From Semisulcospira habei (taxonomy: Eukaryota; Mollusca; Gastropoda; Semisulcospiridae), in assembly GCA_036245525.1 (NCBI GenBank), contig BTPG01000006.1:91592450-91656449 (forward strand): 64,000 nt of DNA. Reading direction: 5' to 3'. The notes under the pieces are model-generated. The model worked only from the letters and a program-made list of their open reading frames with translations, did not search any database and had not been told where the DNA came from. Shown here in pieces: positions 52,215 to 62,137 of the stretch; within the stretch, counting starts at the first letter, position 1, and every line of letters begins with the position of its first letter. The position numbers were made by a program, and so were the translations under genes.

Positions 52215-53010
52215 GTGCTGCCTATGCTCCGTCCTCACCTTCTCCGCTGGGCAGATCCCATCTGGCTTGCCGCGGGAATTCCCCTCTACTCTTCGCCTCC
52301 CCGACTGTCCCTGTGCATCGACGCAAGTCTCTCCGGTTGGGACGCTCACCTGCTACCGGAGTTCTCCACGGCCTCCAGCATCTGGCCCCCGGATCTGCTG
52401 GCGCGGCACATCAACTGGTTGGAGTTGAAGGCGGTCTGGCAAGCCCTGCTCGTCTGGGAAACACGGCTGCGACAACAAGAGCTGCTGGTTCTCTTGGACG
52501 ACTCCACGGTCGTCGCCTACATCCAGAAGCAGGGTGGGACTCGCTCTCCCTCGCTCTGCGTGCTACTCTACCAGGTGCTCCGTTGGTGCGAGGATCAGAA
52601 CATCACTCTCCGCGCGCATCACATCCCCAGCCATCTGAATGTTCTCGCGGACTCCCTCTTGCGTCGCGGTCAGCTACTTCACACAGAGTGGACGCTTCGC
52701 CCGGACATCTTTCTAATGATCGGAGAGGCGTGGGAGGCCCCCATGGTCGATCTGTTCATGACGAGATGGAACCACCAGCTGCCGGTCTTCGTCTCGCCAA
52801 TTCCGGACCCGCTTGCTTGGGCAGTCGACGCTCTCTCCACCCCCCCAATAGTGCTCATCCCCAAAGTCCTCCTCAAGCTCTGGGGATGCAACGTGATCCT
52901 GTTCCTGGTGGCTCCTCTTTGCTGGACCGAGTCGTGGACCACAGACATCCTGAACCTCGCCAGGGGCCCCCCGCTGCGGCTTCGCATGCCTGGCACGATG
53001 CTCAAGCAAC
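52215..53010 (+). CDS. D3 RNase H domain and pol C terminus
   Basis: RNase H removes the RNA strand during reverse transcription. Seen: LSLCIDASLSGWDAHL (first Asp), HINWLELKAVWQAL (Glu), LLVLLDDSTVVAYIQKQGG (Asp), HHIPSHLNVLADSLLR (His and last Asp). Open frame from 52215; the upstream link to RT is broken by the stop at 52146. The pol frame stays open past VLIPKVLLKLWGC into the region where the recombinase starts in another frame. Confidence 0.85.
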
Positions 53011-54115
53011 CCCGGCAGGCACTTTTCCACCCATGCCCCAAGCGTCTCCTCAACGCCTGGAGATTGTGCGGCAGGCCCTCACCTCTAGAGGCTTCTCAAG
53101 TGCGGCAGTGGAGGCTATCACTATGGCTCGCAGACCCTCGACCAGACGAGTGTACGATGGCAAGTGGCGCATACTGTGCAACTGGTGTGGTGACAAGCTC
53201 CTCTCCCCCAGTTCCCCAGCTGGTGGACTTCTTCCTCTGGCTGTTCACCGACCTGCGCTTGGCGCTGATCACCATTCGGGGTTATCTGGCCATGATCGCA
53301 GACTCGTATCGGCATTTGGGACGCCCCGACCCGGGTGCCTGCAAGGACCTCTCCGACCTGATGGTGCATTTCGGGCTACTCCGGCCCGCTCTTCGCTTGC
53401 TGGTACCGCGCTGGGACCTTCCGTGGGTGCTTACTTGGCTCAACTCCGCCCGCTTCGAACTGATCCAGTTGGCGCTGCTGCCGGACGTGACGCGGAAAAC
53501 CTGCTTCCTGCTGGCTCTCGCCTCCGCTTCCAGGGTCAGCAAGCTACACGCCTTTTCAGCACGGCCAGTATGTTTGCAGTTCCGGGTGGATGGCTTGGTT
53601 CATCTGCTCCCCAATCCGGCATTTCTCACCAAGACTCGATCTCCTTTGACTGCTCCTCAGGTGGTCACCATTCAACCTTTGCAAGACCCAGACTCTACCC
53701 GTGCGTCCCGACAACAGGACCAGGTGAGAGCTCTACACATTTACCTGCGCTGGACCAAGTCGCTATGCAGGGGACGCACCCGCCTTTTCCTCCCTCTGTC
53801 CCCACTTAGAAAGGACATCTTGGCCCAGACGATATCCTCCTGGCTCCAATGGGTGCTCCGCTCCGCCTACCAAGATCTCGCCCCTGATACAGCCAAACAA
53901 ATGCACATCAGAGCGCACGAGGTCAGAGCCATGGCTGCTAGCCTTGCATTTCGATCACAACTGCGCGGTCAAAGACATTGTGGCGGCCGTGGGCTGGCGA
54001 GCAGAGTCTATTTTCACCCGATTCTACCTGAGGGACCACTCCAGCCAGCGCCAGAACCTTTCGCTGGTGGGAGACATCGCAGCGGCGCAACACTCCCTCC
54101 CGGCGCCCTAGGCGC
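52920..54115 (+). pseudogene. D3 tyrosine recombinase
   Basis: Integrates the circular DNA copy in DIRS elements. Core-binding part in one frame (RLEIVRQALTSRGFSSAAVE, ARRPSTRRVYDGKWRIL, to about 53210), then the frame of the RNase H ORF carries the rest: RKTCFLLALASASRVSKLHA (catalytic Arg), HIRAHEVRAM (HxxR). A further one-base shift near 53955 precedes KDIVAAVGW and FTRFYLRD (Trp and the Tyr nucleophile). All catalytic residues are present, but at least two frameshifts inactivate it. Confidence 0.85.
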
Positions 54116-54227
54116 CATAAGTATCTTTGCTAAAATTATCGGGAGGTTGCTTAGGGAGGGTGAGCCTAGTTGCCTGTATTTGCGGGTTAGGTGCATTATA
54201 GCGGCGCCCACCTCCTCTTCATAATTC

Positions 54228-54330
54228 TTCCATACGGTAATGCCATCGGTAATGTGTTTTGAGAAAACAAATGTATTTTTCTTTAAAATGTATTTTTTGG
54301 AAAAATACTTACCGATGGCATTACTCAGAT
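54228..54330 (+). repeat. D3 internal complementary region
   Basis: CCATACGGTAATGCCATCGG, GTTTTGAGAAAAC, AAATGTATTTTTCTTT, AAATACTTACCGATGGCATT. Confidence 0.88.
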
Positions 54331-55356
54331 GACCCTCACACCTACCCCGCTGGCCGCCGGTCCACTCAGAAACTAAACTGAGTGCTCACGGTAAGGCGCG
54401 TACCCATATGGGGATGAAGGGGAGACTACTCGGGTTACTGCCTAGCTATGGCTAGCCTGGGATTATGGTGTTCACCTTGCAAGCTTGGATTTTATCTTCG
54501 TTGGTGTACGGTGTGGGCTTCTGACAGACTTTTGTGCTGGGGCCTTGGGACTTGCTTACTGTGTTCTGTGCTACCCTTGGATTACGGCGTTCACGGACTA
54601 GCTTGACGTTACCTTCGTTGGTGCGGCCCATACCGGTTGGTGCTGCGGGGCTTCGCTTCTGCAACATGGTTGGTCCCCTACGGCCATTGGTTTGGCTCCG
54701 ACCTCTCCGACATGGCAAGGTAAAACCTTAGTTGTTGCCGGCGCTCAGGGAAGAGGGGGTAGAGTGCCGGGCGATGGCACTGGCCGTGGCATTCGAAGTG
54801 TGTACAAAATTCGCCGTCGCTTGCGTACGCTCGTTGCGTGGCCTTGGAGATCCACGCTCGCCCGCCTGTCACTTTGTTTCCTCAAAAACATTACCGATGA
54901 CATGACTAATTGGTAGTGTCTACTACTTGCTCAATTTTAGCCTAACACAACCCAGGAGGCACTCGGGGGAACCCCCAGAGAGGCCGAGAGTTGTCTCCCG
55001 TCCCTGCCCTACCGGTTCCGGGTCACGTGGTAGACCAACCAGTCGTTCTACTTAGCTCTAGCTGTGAAGACATGTTCAGCGTTAGCCTTCGACTCTGTGT
55101 TTTCTGTGACCGGTTCGCCCGGTCTTCCTGCTTGCGCTCACTTCGGACTTGGAGCTTTTCCACTGCTTTTCATTCTGCCGGGTGGGCCTCGTTGCTTGTG
55201 CTACCGTTTGCCTCTTCTGCGCCTGCCTGTTGTGGCCCGGTCTTCACGGCTCTGTCTAGGTTGGGGACCCCCCCTCCCCCCCTTGCCGTCGCGCTGTGAG
55301 GGTGTTATGGAGGTTCCCCCCCCCCCCCCACCTCCCCTCCCTGCTTCGTCTGAGAG

Positions 55357-55850
55357 GTAAGGTAGCGGTAACAGCCCTCAGCTGGCCCCTGAGCTGGACG
55401 CCAGCTGCGTCTGGGGCATTTTGTTTTCACTCGTACTTCGTGTACCTTTGCACCTGACGCTCATATAAGCTTGGCGGGGGCCCCTCGTGCCCTTGCCGTT
55501 GGAGGGTGGTTAGCGCCAGCTTTGTTCAGAGGCACTTCGTTTCGCTTGTACTTTATTGTGCCATTGTGCGTCCGACGCTTGTCTTAGCTTGGCGGGGCCC
55601 CTCGTGCCCTCGCCTTTAGCGTGTGGTTGGCACCAGCTGCATTCCGAGGCACTTCGTTTTGCTTGTACTTTATTGTACCATTGTGTGCCTGACGCTCGTC
55701 TTAGCTTGGCGGGGCCCCTTGTACCCTCGCCGTTACCGTGTTGTGTCGGACATGTGTTGCAGCTGATGCGGCCAGAGGCACCTTTTGCGCTCGTATTGTA
55801 CTCTCGGGTGCATACGCTCGGTCGCCTAGCATGCCTGATATGTATTGCAG
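55357..55850 (+). repeat. D4 leader intron with a tandem array
   Basis: CTGAGAG|GTAAGG to ATGTATTGCAG|CTCC. About 55430-55790 holds three to four units of about 125 bp with GAGGCACTTCGTTTYGCTTG, CTTAGCTTGGCGGGGCCCC and CCCTCGCC. The usual ATG is CTG here. Confidence 0.75.
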
Positions 55851-56040
55851 CTCCTAGGTGCTTACATGCTCCCGGTGCGGCGACTTCCAGTGGCCGATGG
55901 ATAACCATGCGGTCTGCCTACCCTGTGCTGGCTGCTCCTCTGACCACTCCTGTGATATTTGCTCATCCTGGCCCGAGCTACGGTGGTCTCTCCTGTGGAG
56001 TTTCTACCGGCGCGAGCGCCCGACGCCAGCTGGCCACTGA
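55851..56040 (+). CDS. D4 Cys/His-rich N-terminal module
   Basis: TCSRCGDFQWPMDNHAVCLP, then CAGCSSDHSCDIC and LLWSFYRRERP. Pattern: C-x2-C-G-x-F-Q-W-P-x3-H-x2-C-x2-C-x2-C-x4-H-x-C-x2-C, then W and FYRRERP. Eight Cys and two His suggest zinc binding (inference). A TAG lies between the acceptor and the module, so this copy may not be translated. Confidence 0.7.
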
Positions 56041-57092
56041 CCGGCTCCATTGCCACCCCCTCCGCTTCCGGAGAAGTGACCGCACGATCCCGAAAAGCCC
56101 GCTGACTCCTCCGAGGGGTCAAAATAGCCGGCAGAGCGCCCGCCTCATTGAGCCCGGCCAGCAGGGACTTATGTCCCGACATTCGAGGACCAGTCACGGA
56201 ACAGGACTCCTCCCATTTTGCCACTGGCTCCAGACACTCGCGCTCGTCCAAGCGCCCTCGGAAGGACAGGACCACGCACCACGACGGCAGATGCAACCCC
56301 CGACCCTCATCGCGCTCCACTTCGGTTCGCGCTATTTCCCGACTTTTGGTTCCCTTGCCTCACTGCTCTCGACGCCCGTCAGCTTCACCCCAGAGGCCCC
56401 CCGCTAGAAGCTCTCCTGTGCGGGATCATCGACCCCGCTCCCGGCATCGCAGTCGCTCCCCCCGTGACAGACGGCCACCACGCAACAGTCCCCCATCGCC
56501 TCGCCGCTCCTCGCTTCATTCGTCGCTACCTCGCCGGCGGCTCGGCTTGCCGCTGGATAGCCGTTCGCTGCGGGATAACCATTCGCTTTCTCGTCGGGCC
56601 CCTGCTACTGAGATCTCTACCCACCCGCCCTCCCGCCACAAGGACGATGAGGCCCTGAGTTTGTTTCCCGAGGACTCCCTCTCCACCCTGGGCGACGTCA
56701 GCAGCCGCTCGCCTTTCGCCCCGCGACGACCCGGACTCCCCTAGCCTACCGTCGGCTTCTCACACGGAGACGCTACTGGCCCTCGACGAAGCCACTCAGA
56801 TCATCGCAGCAGCCCTGCCTGCGGACGCCTGCCCCCCCGCTGCCCCCCCCCCCCCCTCCCATCAATAGGAAGGTCTCCGCTTTCGTCGATGCGGGCCATC
56901 AGGTGAAGAAGTTCAGGTCCCTCCCCCGGCTTCAAGGGCCTGCGTGATGCCTTCTCTGCCCACCTCCAGCAAGCCACCGCCCGCGTTTCCGATTTCTTCT
57001 CGGACCGTCGTTGGCCTGCCGGACTTGACATCACCTTTCGCTGGGACTGGTGCACGTGCCATCCCCAGTCGATTTCGTCCTCTCTCCCTCCG
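56041..57092 (+). pseudogene. D4 Arg/Ser-rich gag linker
   Basis: Rich in RS and RR dipeptides (RSPVRDHRPRSRHRSRSPRD), then DDEALSLFPEDSLSTLGD as in D3. Frameshifts join its parts. At 56093-56160 it has one copy of the sequence that forms the 115-bp array in D2 (AGCCCGCTGACTCCTCCG). Confidence 0.65.
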
Positions 57093-58640
57093 TTGGACCT
57101 TCCGGCCTTGGCGCAAGAGGGAGGCCCCGCTCAGCTGAAGCGTTCCTTCCCCCATGGCTTGGATAGGACTGCGACCCTCGTCTGTAACACTTTGGCTTGT
57201 TCGGGATTCCTGGAACTCCTTACCCAAGTCTTCGTTCATCGCATAGAGGACGCCTGGCATCCCTCGATCACACCCCTCCTCGGAGACCTCCTCGCTCATG
57301 CAGAAGTGGCCAACTGGGTGGCGTACCATTCTTCGGTCAACGCCGTGGCAGCCGCCACCAGTTGTGACCTGATGCATTGGGATTCCTTGCTTCAAGCCTG
57401 CTGTGGGTTGCCCCCCGATCTGCGTACTCAGCTGCATCGCGCCCCCCTTGGAGGCCTGCTCCTCTTTGGCGACTCATGGAAGTTGGTGAAGGACGCCAAC
57501 TCCGACTGCTGGCCCCACAGCGCTGCCCCCCTCACTTTCAAGCCGCCCGCAAGGCCGTGGGTCGCGCCCTGCAGACGTCAAGACCCGCCTCGGCTTCCGC
57601 CCCTGCGCGCTCTCGGGCCCCCCAGCGGACCCTCGCCTTCGGTCGATCCAGACCTGTTCGTTCCCTCGCCCCCGCCTGGCCCCACCCTGCCCGCCACCCT
57701 GGACGCGGGCGAGCCCCCTGACTTCTCCCTTTCTCAGTCCCCGCCAACCGCTCTGGGGTCTACTGTCGGCGGGGGTCTAGCCCTCTACAGCGAGAGGTGG
57801 CACTCTCTGTTTCCCAACAACCCCTGGATACGCTCCTTCATCGCCGATGGTCTCCAGATTTCTTTTCGCTCGCCTCCGCCGCTACGATGCTCCCCTCTCT
57901 GGACCGAGATTCCAAGCGACCAGCTCAAGGCCTCCGCCCTGCGCGGGGAGGTCGCCTCCCTTCTGCAGAAGGCCACCACGGAGGTAGTGTGGCGTCCAGA
58001 CTCCCCAGCCTTCTACAGCCGCCTCTTCGTCGTGCTGAAGCCGAGTGGAAAGTGGCGACCCGTCATCGATCTCTCGGCTCTGAACAAGCATATCACGGCC
58101 CCGACCTTTCGTATGGAGACCGCCAGGGCCCTGAGGGCCGCCGTGCAGCCTGGAGACTTCGCGGTCAGCCTGGACCTATCCGACGTGTATCTCCACGTCC
58201 CTATGCACCCAGCCTCCAGGAGGTATCTCCATTTCGCAGTCGACAGTGTGGTCTACCAGTTTCAGGCCCTCCCATTCGGTCTCAACCTCAGCCCTTGGGT
58301 GTTCACCCACATCATGGACGCCGTAGTTGCCAGGGCCCGGCAGTCGTCTTCCAGTCTGACTTCGAACTACTTAGACGACCTCCTCCTACACAACCAGTCA
58401 GAGACTGACCTGGCGACAGACAGGGATGCACTGCTTCATCTGTTATCTCTTTTGGGCTCCCTGGTCAACGCAGGCAAGTCGGACCTCACTCCCTCACGCC
58501 GCTTTATCCATCTCGGCATGGAATTTGCTACCGGCCTCAACCGAGTCCGTTTACCAGAGCCTCGGATCCAGAAGATTGCCGCCCTAGCCGGCCAGTTAGC
58601 CCAGGAGGATGCGGCCCCCCGCCAGAGTGTGGCGACATAG
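57093..58640 (+). CDS. D4 capsid-like domain fused to reverse transcriptase
   Basis: One open frame of 515 codons. Residues about 20-135: capsid-like domain (TATLVCNTLACSGFLELLTQ, HSSVNAVAAATSCDLMHWDS, APLGGLLLFGDSWK). Pro-rich linker to about 225. RT from about 245: SFRSPPPLRCSPLW, FYSRLFVVLKPSGKWRPVID, FAVSLDLSDVYLHVPMHP (first catalytic Asp), LPFGLNLSPWVFTHIMDAVV, SNYLDDLLLHNQS (catalytic YLDD box), HLGMEFATGLNRVRLPEPRI. The frame ends early at a TAG in the RT connection, 58638. It shows that gag and RT are normally one polyprotein in this group. Confidence 0.88.
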   Translation: MDLPALAQEGGPAQLKRSFPHGLDRTATLVCNTLACSGFLELLTQVFVHRIEDAWHPSITPLLGDLLAHAEVANWVAYHSSVNAVAAATSCDLMHWDSLLQACCGLPPDLRTQLHRAPLGGLLLFGDSWKLVKDANSDCWPHSAAPLTFKPPARPWVAPCRRQDPPRLPPLRALGPPSGPSPSVDPDLFVPSPPPGPTLPATLDAGEPPDFSLSQSPPTALGSTVGGGLALYSERWHSLFPNNPWIRSFIADGLQISFRSPPPLRCSPLWTEIPSDQLKASALRGEVASLLQKATTEVVWRPDSPAFYSRLFVVLKPSGKWRPVIDLSALNKHITAPTFRMETARALRAAVQPGDFAVSLDLSDVYLHVPMHPASRRYLHFAVDSVVYQFQALPFGLNLSPWVFTHIMDAVVARARQSSSSLTSNYLDDLLLHNQSETDLATDRDALLHLLSLLGSLVNAGKSDLTPSRRFIHLGMEFATGLNRVRLPEPRIQKIAALAGQLAQEDAAPRQSVAT

Positions 58641-59480
58641 CTGCCCTGGTGCCAGTGACTCAGATGCTGCGTCCCCATCTTTGATGTTGGACGGACACTT
58701 CCTGGCTCGCTGTGGGAGTCCCCCTGGCCTCTCCGCCCTCTCAGCTCTCCCTTTGTGTCAATGCAAGTCTCTCCAGTTGGGGTGCCCACCTTCTACTGTG
58801 GTTCCTCACGACGTCCGGCCCCTGACCTCCGGACCTGGCAGACAAACACATCAACTGGTTAGAGCTGCAAGTGGTCTGGCAAGCCCTCATGGCGTGGGAA
58901 GCTTACCTCGGTCACCAGGAGCTACTCGTCCTCTTGAACAACACGACGGTGGTGTCCTACATTCAGAAGCAGGGCGGAATGCGCTCACCCGACCTGTGCA
59001 TGCTCCTCTACCGTCTGATGCGCTGGTACGAGGACCGTGGCATTTCTCTCCGAGCCTGACACATTCCAGGACACCTGAACGTTTTGGTCAACTCTCTCTC
59101 CCGGCGCAGCCAGTTACTGCACACGGAATGGACGCTTCGCAGGGACATCTTTCAGATGATCTGCGATCATTGGGAGACGCCTATGATCGACCTAATCGCC
59201 ACAAGGTGGAATCACCAGCTTCCCCTCTTCGTCTCCCCGATCCCTTGCCTGGGTAGTCGATGCACTCTCTATTCCCTAGGGCGGTTTCATCGCGTACGCT
59301 TACCCTCCAACGGTTCTCATTCCCAAAGTCCTCCTCAAGCTTCAAGGATGCAATGCGGTCATCTTGTTGGTCGCCTCGTTCACTTGGAACCGGTCTTGGA
59401 CCACCGACCTCCTCAGCCTCGCCACGGGCCCCCCCCTCCCCCCCCCCTTTCCCCTGCTGCTGCCTACGCCGAGCACCATG
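58641..59480 (+). pseudogene. D4 RNase H domain
   Basis: Pieces in changing frames: LSLCVNASLSSWGAHLLLW-like start with Asn for the first catalytic Asp, HINWLELQVVWQALMAWEAY, LLVLLNNTTVVSYIQKQGG with Asn-Asn for the Asp-Asp of D3, a TGA (59057) before HIPGHLNVLVNSLSRRSQLL. Three active-site acidic residues are lost, so the domain is dead. Confidence 0.8.
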
Positions 59481-59499
59481 CTCAAGCAACCCCGCCAGC

Positions 59500-61663
59500 C
59501 GCTGTTCCACCCGTGCCCAGAGCGGCTCCTCCTTCACGCCTGGAGATTGTGCGGCAAGCCCTCTCCTCTAGAGGCTTCTCAAGTGCAGCAGTGGAAGCGA
59601 TCACTACTGCCCGCAGACCCTAGACCAGACACGTCTACGAGGGAAAATGGCGAGTACTGTGCTCCTGGTGCGACAACCAGCGCCTCTCCCCCCAGGGATG
59701 GGAATTGTCCGCGAAAACGCGGGATTCCGCTGGGGAAGAAAATTTTTCCGCGAAATTGAAAAGGCGTCTCCGCGAAAAAACATCGTGGGTAGCAAAACGA
59801 GCAAAGCACCGGTTTTACTCCGCGGGCAGGCTATGACGTGGCAGGCTGCGTTCGCAGCACCCACTGGTCACCCACTCAGTGCGCCGCGCGCTGCGCAGTA
59901 ACCTAGGCGGGCAGACACACGCTCTGAAAGAAGCCATTCTTCCGGTAGAGTACGTACTTTCATTGTGTTGATCAACATGGCTTGCGGCGTGACTCGTCTT
60001 GTGAATCGTGGTGGCAAATTTGACGATTCAAGCAGTCTTAAGAAGTGGAGATGGGACTGGATATCGGCCGAAGTAAAGTTAAACAGTCGTAGGTCCAACG
60101 CCAAGGGGTGGTGTGGTGGGTGGGTGAGTGCCAAGCTGTCCGAAAAACAATATTTCGAGAGATCGTGGAATTTAATATGTACACTACATACCTATCAGAA
60201 CTCCAAATTTATGTGCCCACACACTGAGTTTCAGTAATAGTATGTGCAACTCTACATCTTTTAGTCCACACTTTAACCAGTACTGAATAACATCCTAACT
60301 TTAGGATACAAACGAGGCTGGTAGGGTAATAAAAGCTAGGTTTGCATCCACAGTCTCTGGGGGTGGGGTGGGGGGGGGGGAGGTTCATGAAGATCTGTGT
60401 CAGTTGCAGTTGTACTGGTCTCACTTGGACACTGTTTCCAGGCAAAATGAACACTAGAGGACAGAAATGAAAAGTGAAGTGTTGTGTGGGTGACAGTCAA
60501 CTGCATAAGATAAACATTGGGCTGTTGGCACCAGTTTCAGTGATGAGTTTTGTGACTTCACCCTGCGGTCAGGGGGTATCGGATTTCCCTGAAATTTCAG
60601 GGACTCGGGTGGCGTTGGAGCTAAGACTGTAGTGGGTGAGAAAGTTCAGAAAGAACGCGTGGGCACACGCTTTCGCAAAGTTGACGTTAGTGGAGCATCT
60701 TGGTGCCAAAGTTTTCAGAGATTTTTGCCATGGCCAATTCCCATCCCTGCCCCCACCGAACTGACGAATCCCCAGCTCGCGGACTTCTTCCTCTGGCTCT
60801 TCGGAGACCAAGGTTTGGTCCCTATCACCATCAAGGGGTACCTGTCCATGATTGCGGGCACCTCGGCCGCCCGGACCCCGGCGACTGCAAAGACCTCGCC
60901 GACCTTATGACTCACTTCGGCCTGCAGCGTCCAGTCCCCTGCTCGCTCTTCCCTAGCTGGGACCTGCTGGGTACTGACGTGGCTTAACTCTGCCAGATTC
61001 GAACTGCTGCCTTTGGCCCGCTTTGCGGATGTGACTCGTAAGACTTGCTTCCTGTTGGCCCTTGCCACCACGGCCCGAGTTAGCGAGCTACATGTGCTGT
61101 CAACATGCCCTGCCTGCCTGCAGTTCAGAACGGATGGCTCCGTGCAGCTTCTCACAGACCCTGCCTTCCTTGCCAAGACTAGGTCTCCTCTGACTGCGCC
61201 ACAGGTGATTACCTTACGGCCGCTGAGAAATGTGAATTTTCCCTGGGAGACCAGGCAACAAGATCCTGTGCGCGCCCTTCGCGTTTACCTACACCGATCC
61301 AAAGCCGTCCGGAGAGGACGCTCACGCCTCTTTCTACCATTGAACCCAGGCAGAACTGACATATCAGCCCAGACAATATCTTCCTGGCTTTGCTGGGTCA
61401 TATGGTCTGCCTACCAGGACCTCTCCCCGCATGGAGCAAAGAGGTTTAAGATACGCGCACATGAGGTACGAGCCATGTCCATGAGCGTCGCGTTCGAACG
61501 GAACTGTGCTGTCAAAGACATCGTGGCCGCCGTGGGCTGGAGGGCAGAATCGACCTTCACCCGCTTCTACCTCAGGGATCTGGCAGGCCAGCGAGACAAC
61601 CTCACACTGGTTGGGGACATCACCGCGGCGCAACACTCCCTCCTGGCGCCACTGGCGCCGTAG
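59500..61663 (+). pseudogene. D4 tyrosine recombinase, interrupted by a hAT-like element
   Basis: N-terminal core-binding part at about 59510-59690 (RLEIVRQALSSRGFSSAAVE, then a TAG, then HVYEGKWRVLCSWCDNQRLS). The insertion 59693-60749 follows. The C-terminal part is open from about 61010 to the stop at 61661: RKTCFLLALATTARVSELHV (Arg), KIRAHEVRAMSMSVAFERNC (HxxR), KDIVAAVGWRAESTFTRFYL (Trp, Tyr). This is the best-preserved catalytic domain in the window. Confidence 0.9.
59693..60749. mobile_element. Non-autonomous DNA transposon, hAT-like ends
   Basis: 15-bp perfect terminal inverted repeats, CAGGGATGGGAATTG and its complement. The C-run at the insertion site hides the exact target duplication. 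1,057 bp, AT-richer than D4, with no transposase motif that I see. CAGGG ends are common in hAT elements (known), but other superfamilies cannot be excluded. Confidence 0.82.
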
Positions 61664-61739
61664 GTACGCTCTTAGCTAAAATTGTCGGGAGTTTGCGGCG
61701 GGGGTGTTTTGGGCACGGCACCCTCCTCCTTCTCGCAAT

Positions 61740-61856
61740 ACTTCCAATTAGTCATGTCATCGCTAATGTTTTTGAGGAAACAAATTAATTTTTCTCTAAT
61801 TTTTTTCTTAAATATATTTTTTTCGAAAAATACTTACCGATGACATGACTCGGAGG
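61740..61856 (+). repeat. D4 internal complementary region
   Basis: CCAATTAGTCATGTCATCGC, TTTTTGAGGAAACA, AATTAATTTTTCTCTAA, AAATACTTACCGATGACATG. Confidence 0.88.
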
Positions 61857-62137
61857 ACCCTCCCACCTGCCCCACTTGCCGCTGGTGAGCTAAGTATTCC
61901 GACTTGTTGGTCTACCACGTGACCCGGAACCGGTAGGGCAGGGATGGGAGACAACTCTCGGCCCCTCTGGGGGTTCCCCGAGTGCCTCCCGGGCTGTGTT
62001 GTAACACAACTGGTTCTTAGGCTAAAATTGAGCAAGTAGTAGACACTTCCAATTAGTCATGTCATCGGTAAGTATTTTTTGAAAAAATATATTTTAGAGA
62101 AAAATTAATGTTAACTATTTTTGCAGTTTTTTGCAGT

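Larger units (their letters stand above)
48300..54445 (+). mobile_element. D3: DIRS-like retrotransposon, right end deleted
   Basis: Starts TGTTTTCTCAAAACACATTA within a MITE. Left inverted repeat to about 48497. Leader intron 48841-49011. gag, RT, RNase H and recombinase at 49012-54115 with a few frameshifts and stops. Internal complementary region 54228-54330. The right inverted repeat is cut after about 110 bp at GCCTAGCTATGG (54445), where it meets the leader of D5. It has the most complete set of domains of the five copies. Confidence 0.88.
54875..62110 (+). mobile_element. D4: DIRS-like retrotransposon nested in D5
   Basis: About 7.2 kb. GTT is found at both edges (CTTTGTTTCCTC and TTAATGTTAACT). 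Inverted repeats 54888-55047 and 61880-62065 differ by indels, so this copy is older than D1 and D2 by that measure. Interior: leader with a 494-bp intron, intact Cys-rich module, capsid and RT in one frame, RNase H with stops, recombinase split by a hAT-like element, internal complementary region at 61740-61856. Confidence 0.9.
54720..62137 (+). other. D5 leader intron, hosting D4
   Basis: Donor GTAAAACC at 54720, two possible TTTGCAG acceptors at 62127 and 62137. Without D4 the intron would be about 182 bp, close to the 158 bp of D1 and 171 bp of D3. The second acceptor joins AG|T (Ser) in frame: MASFQVRTCTCC. Confidence 0.65.
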
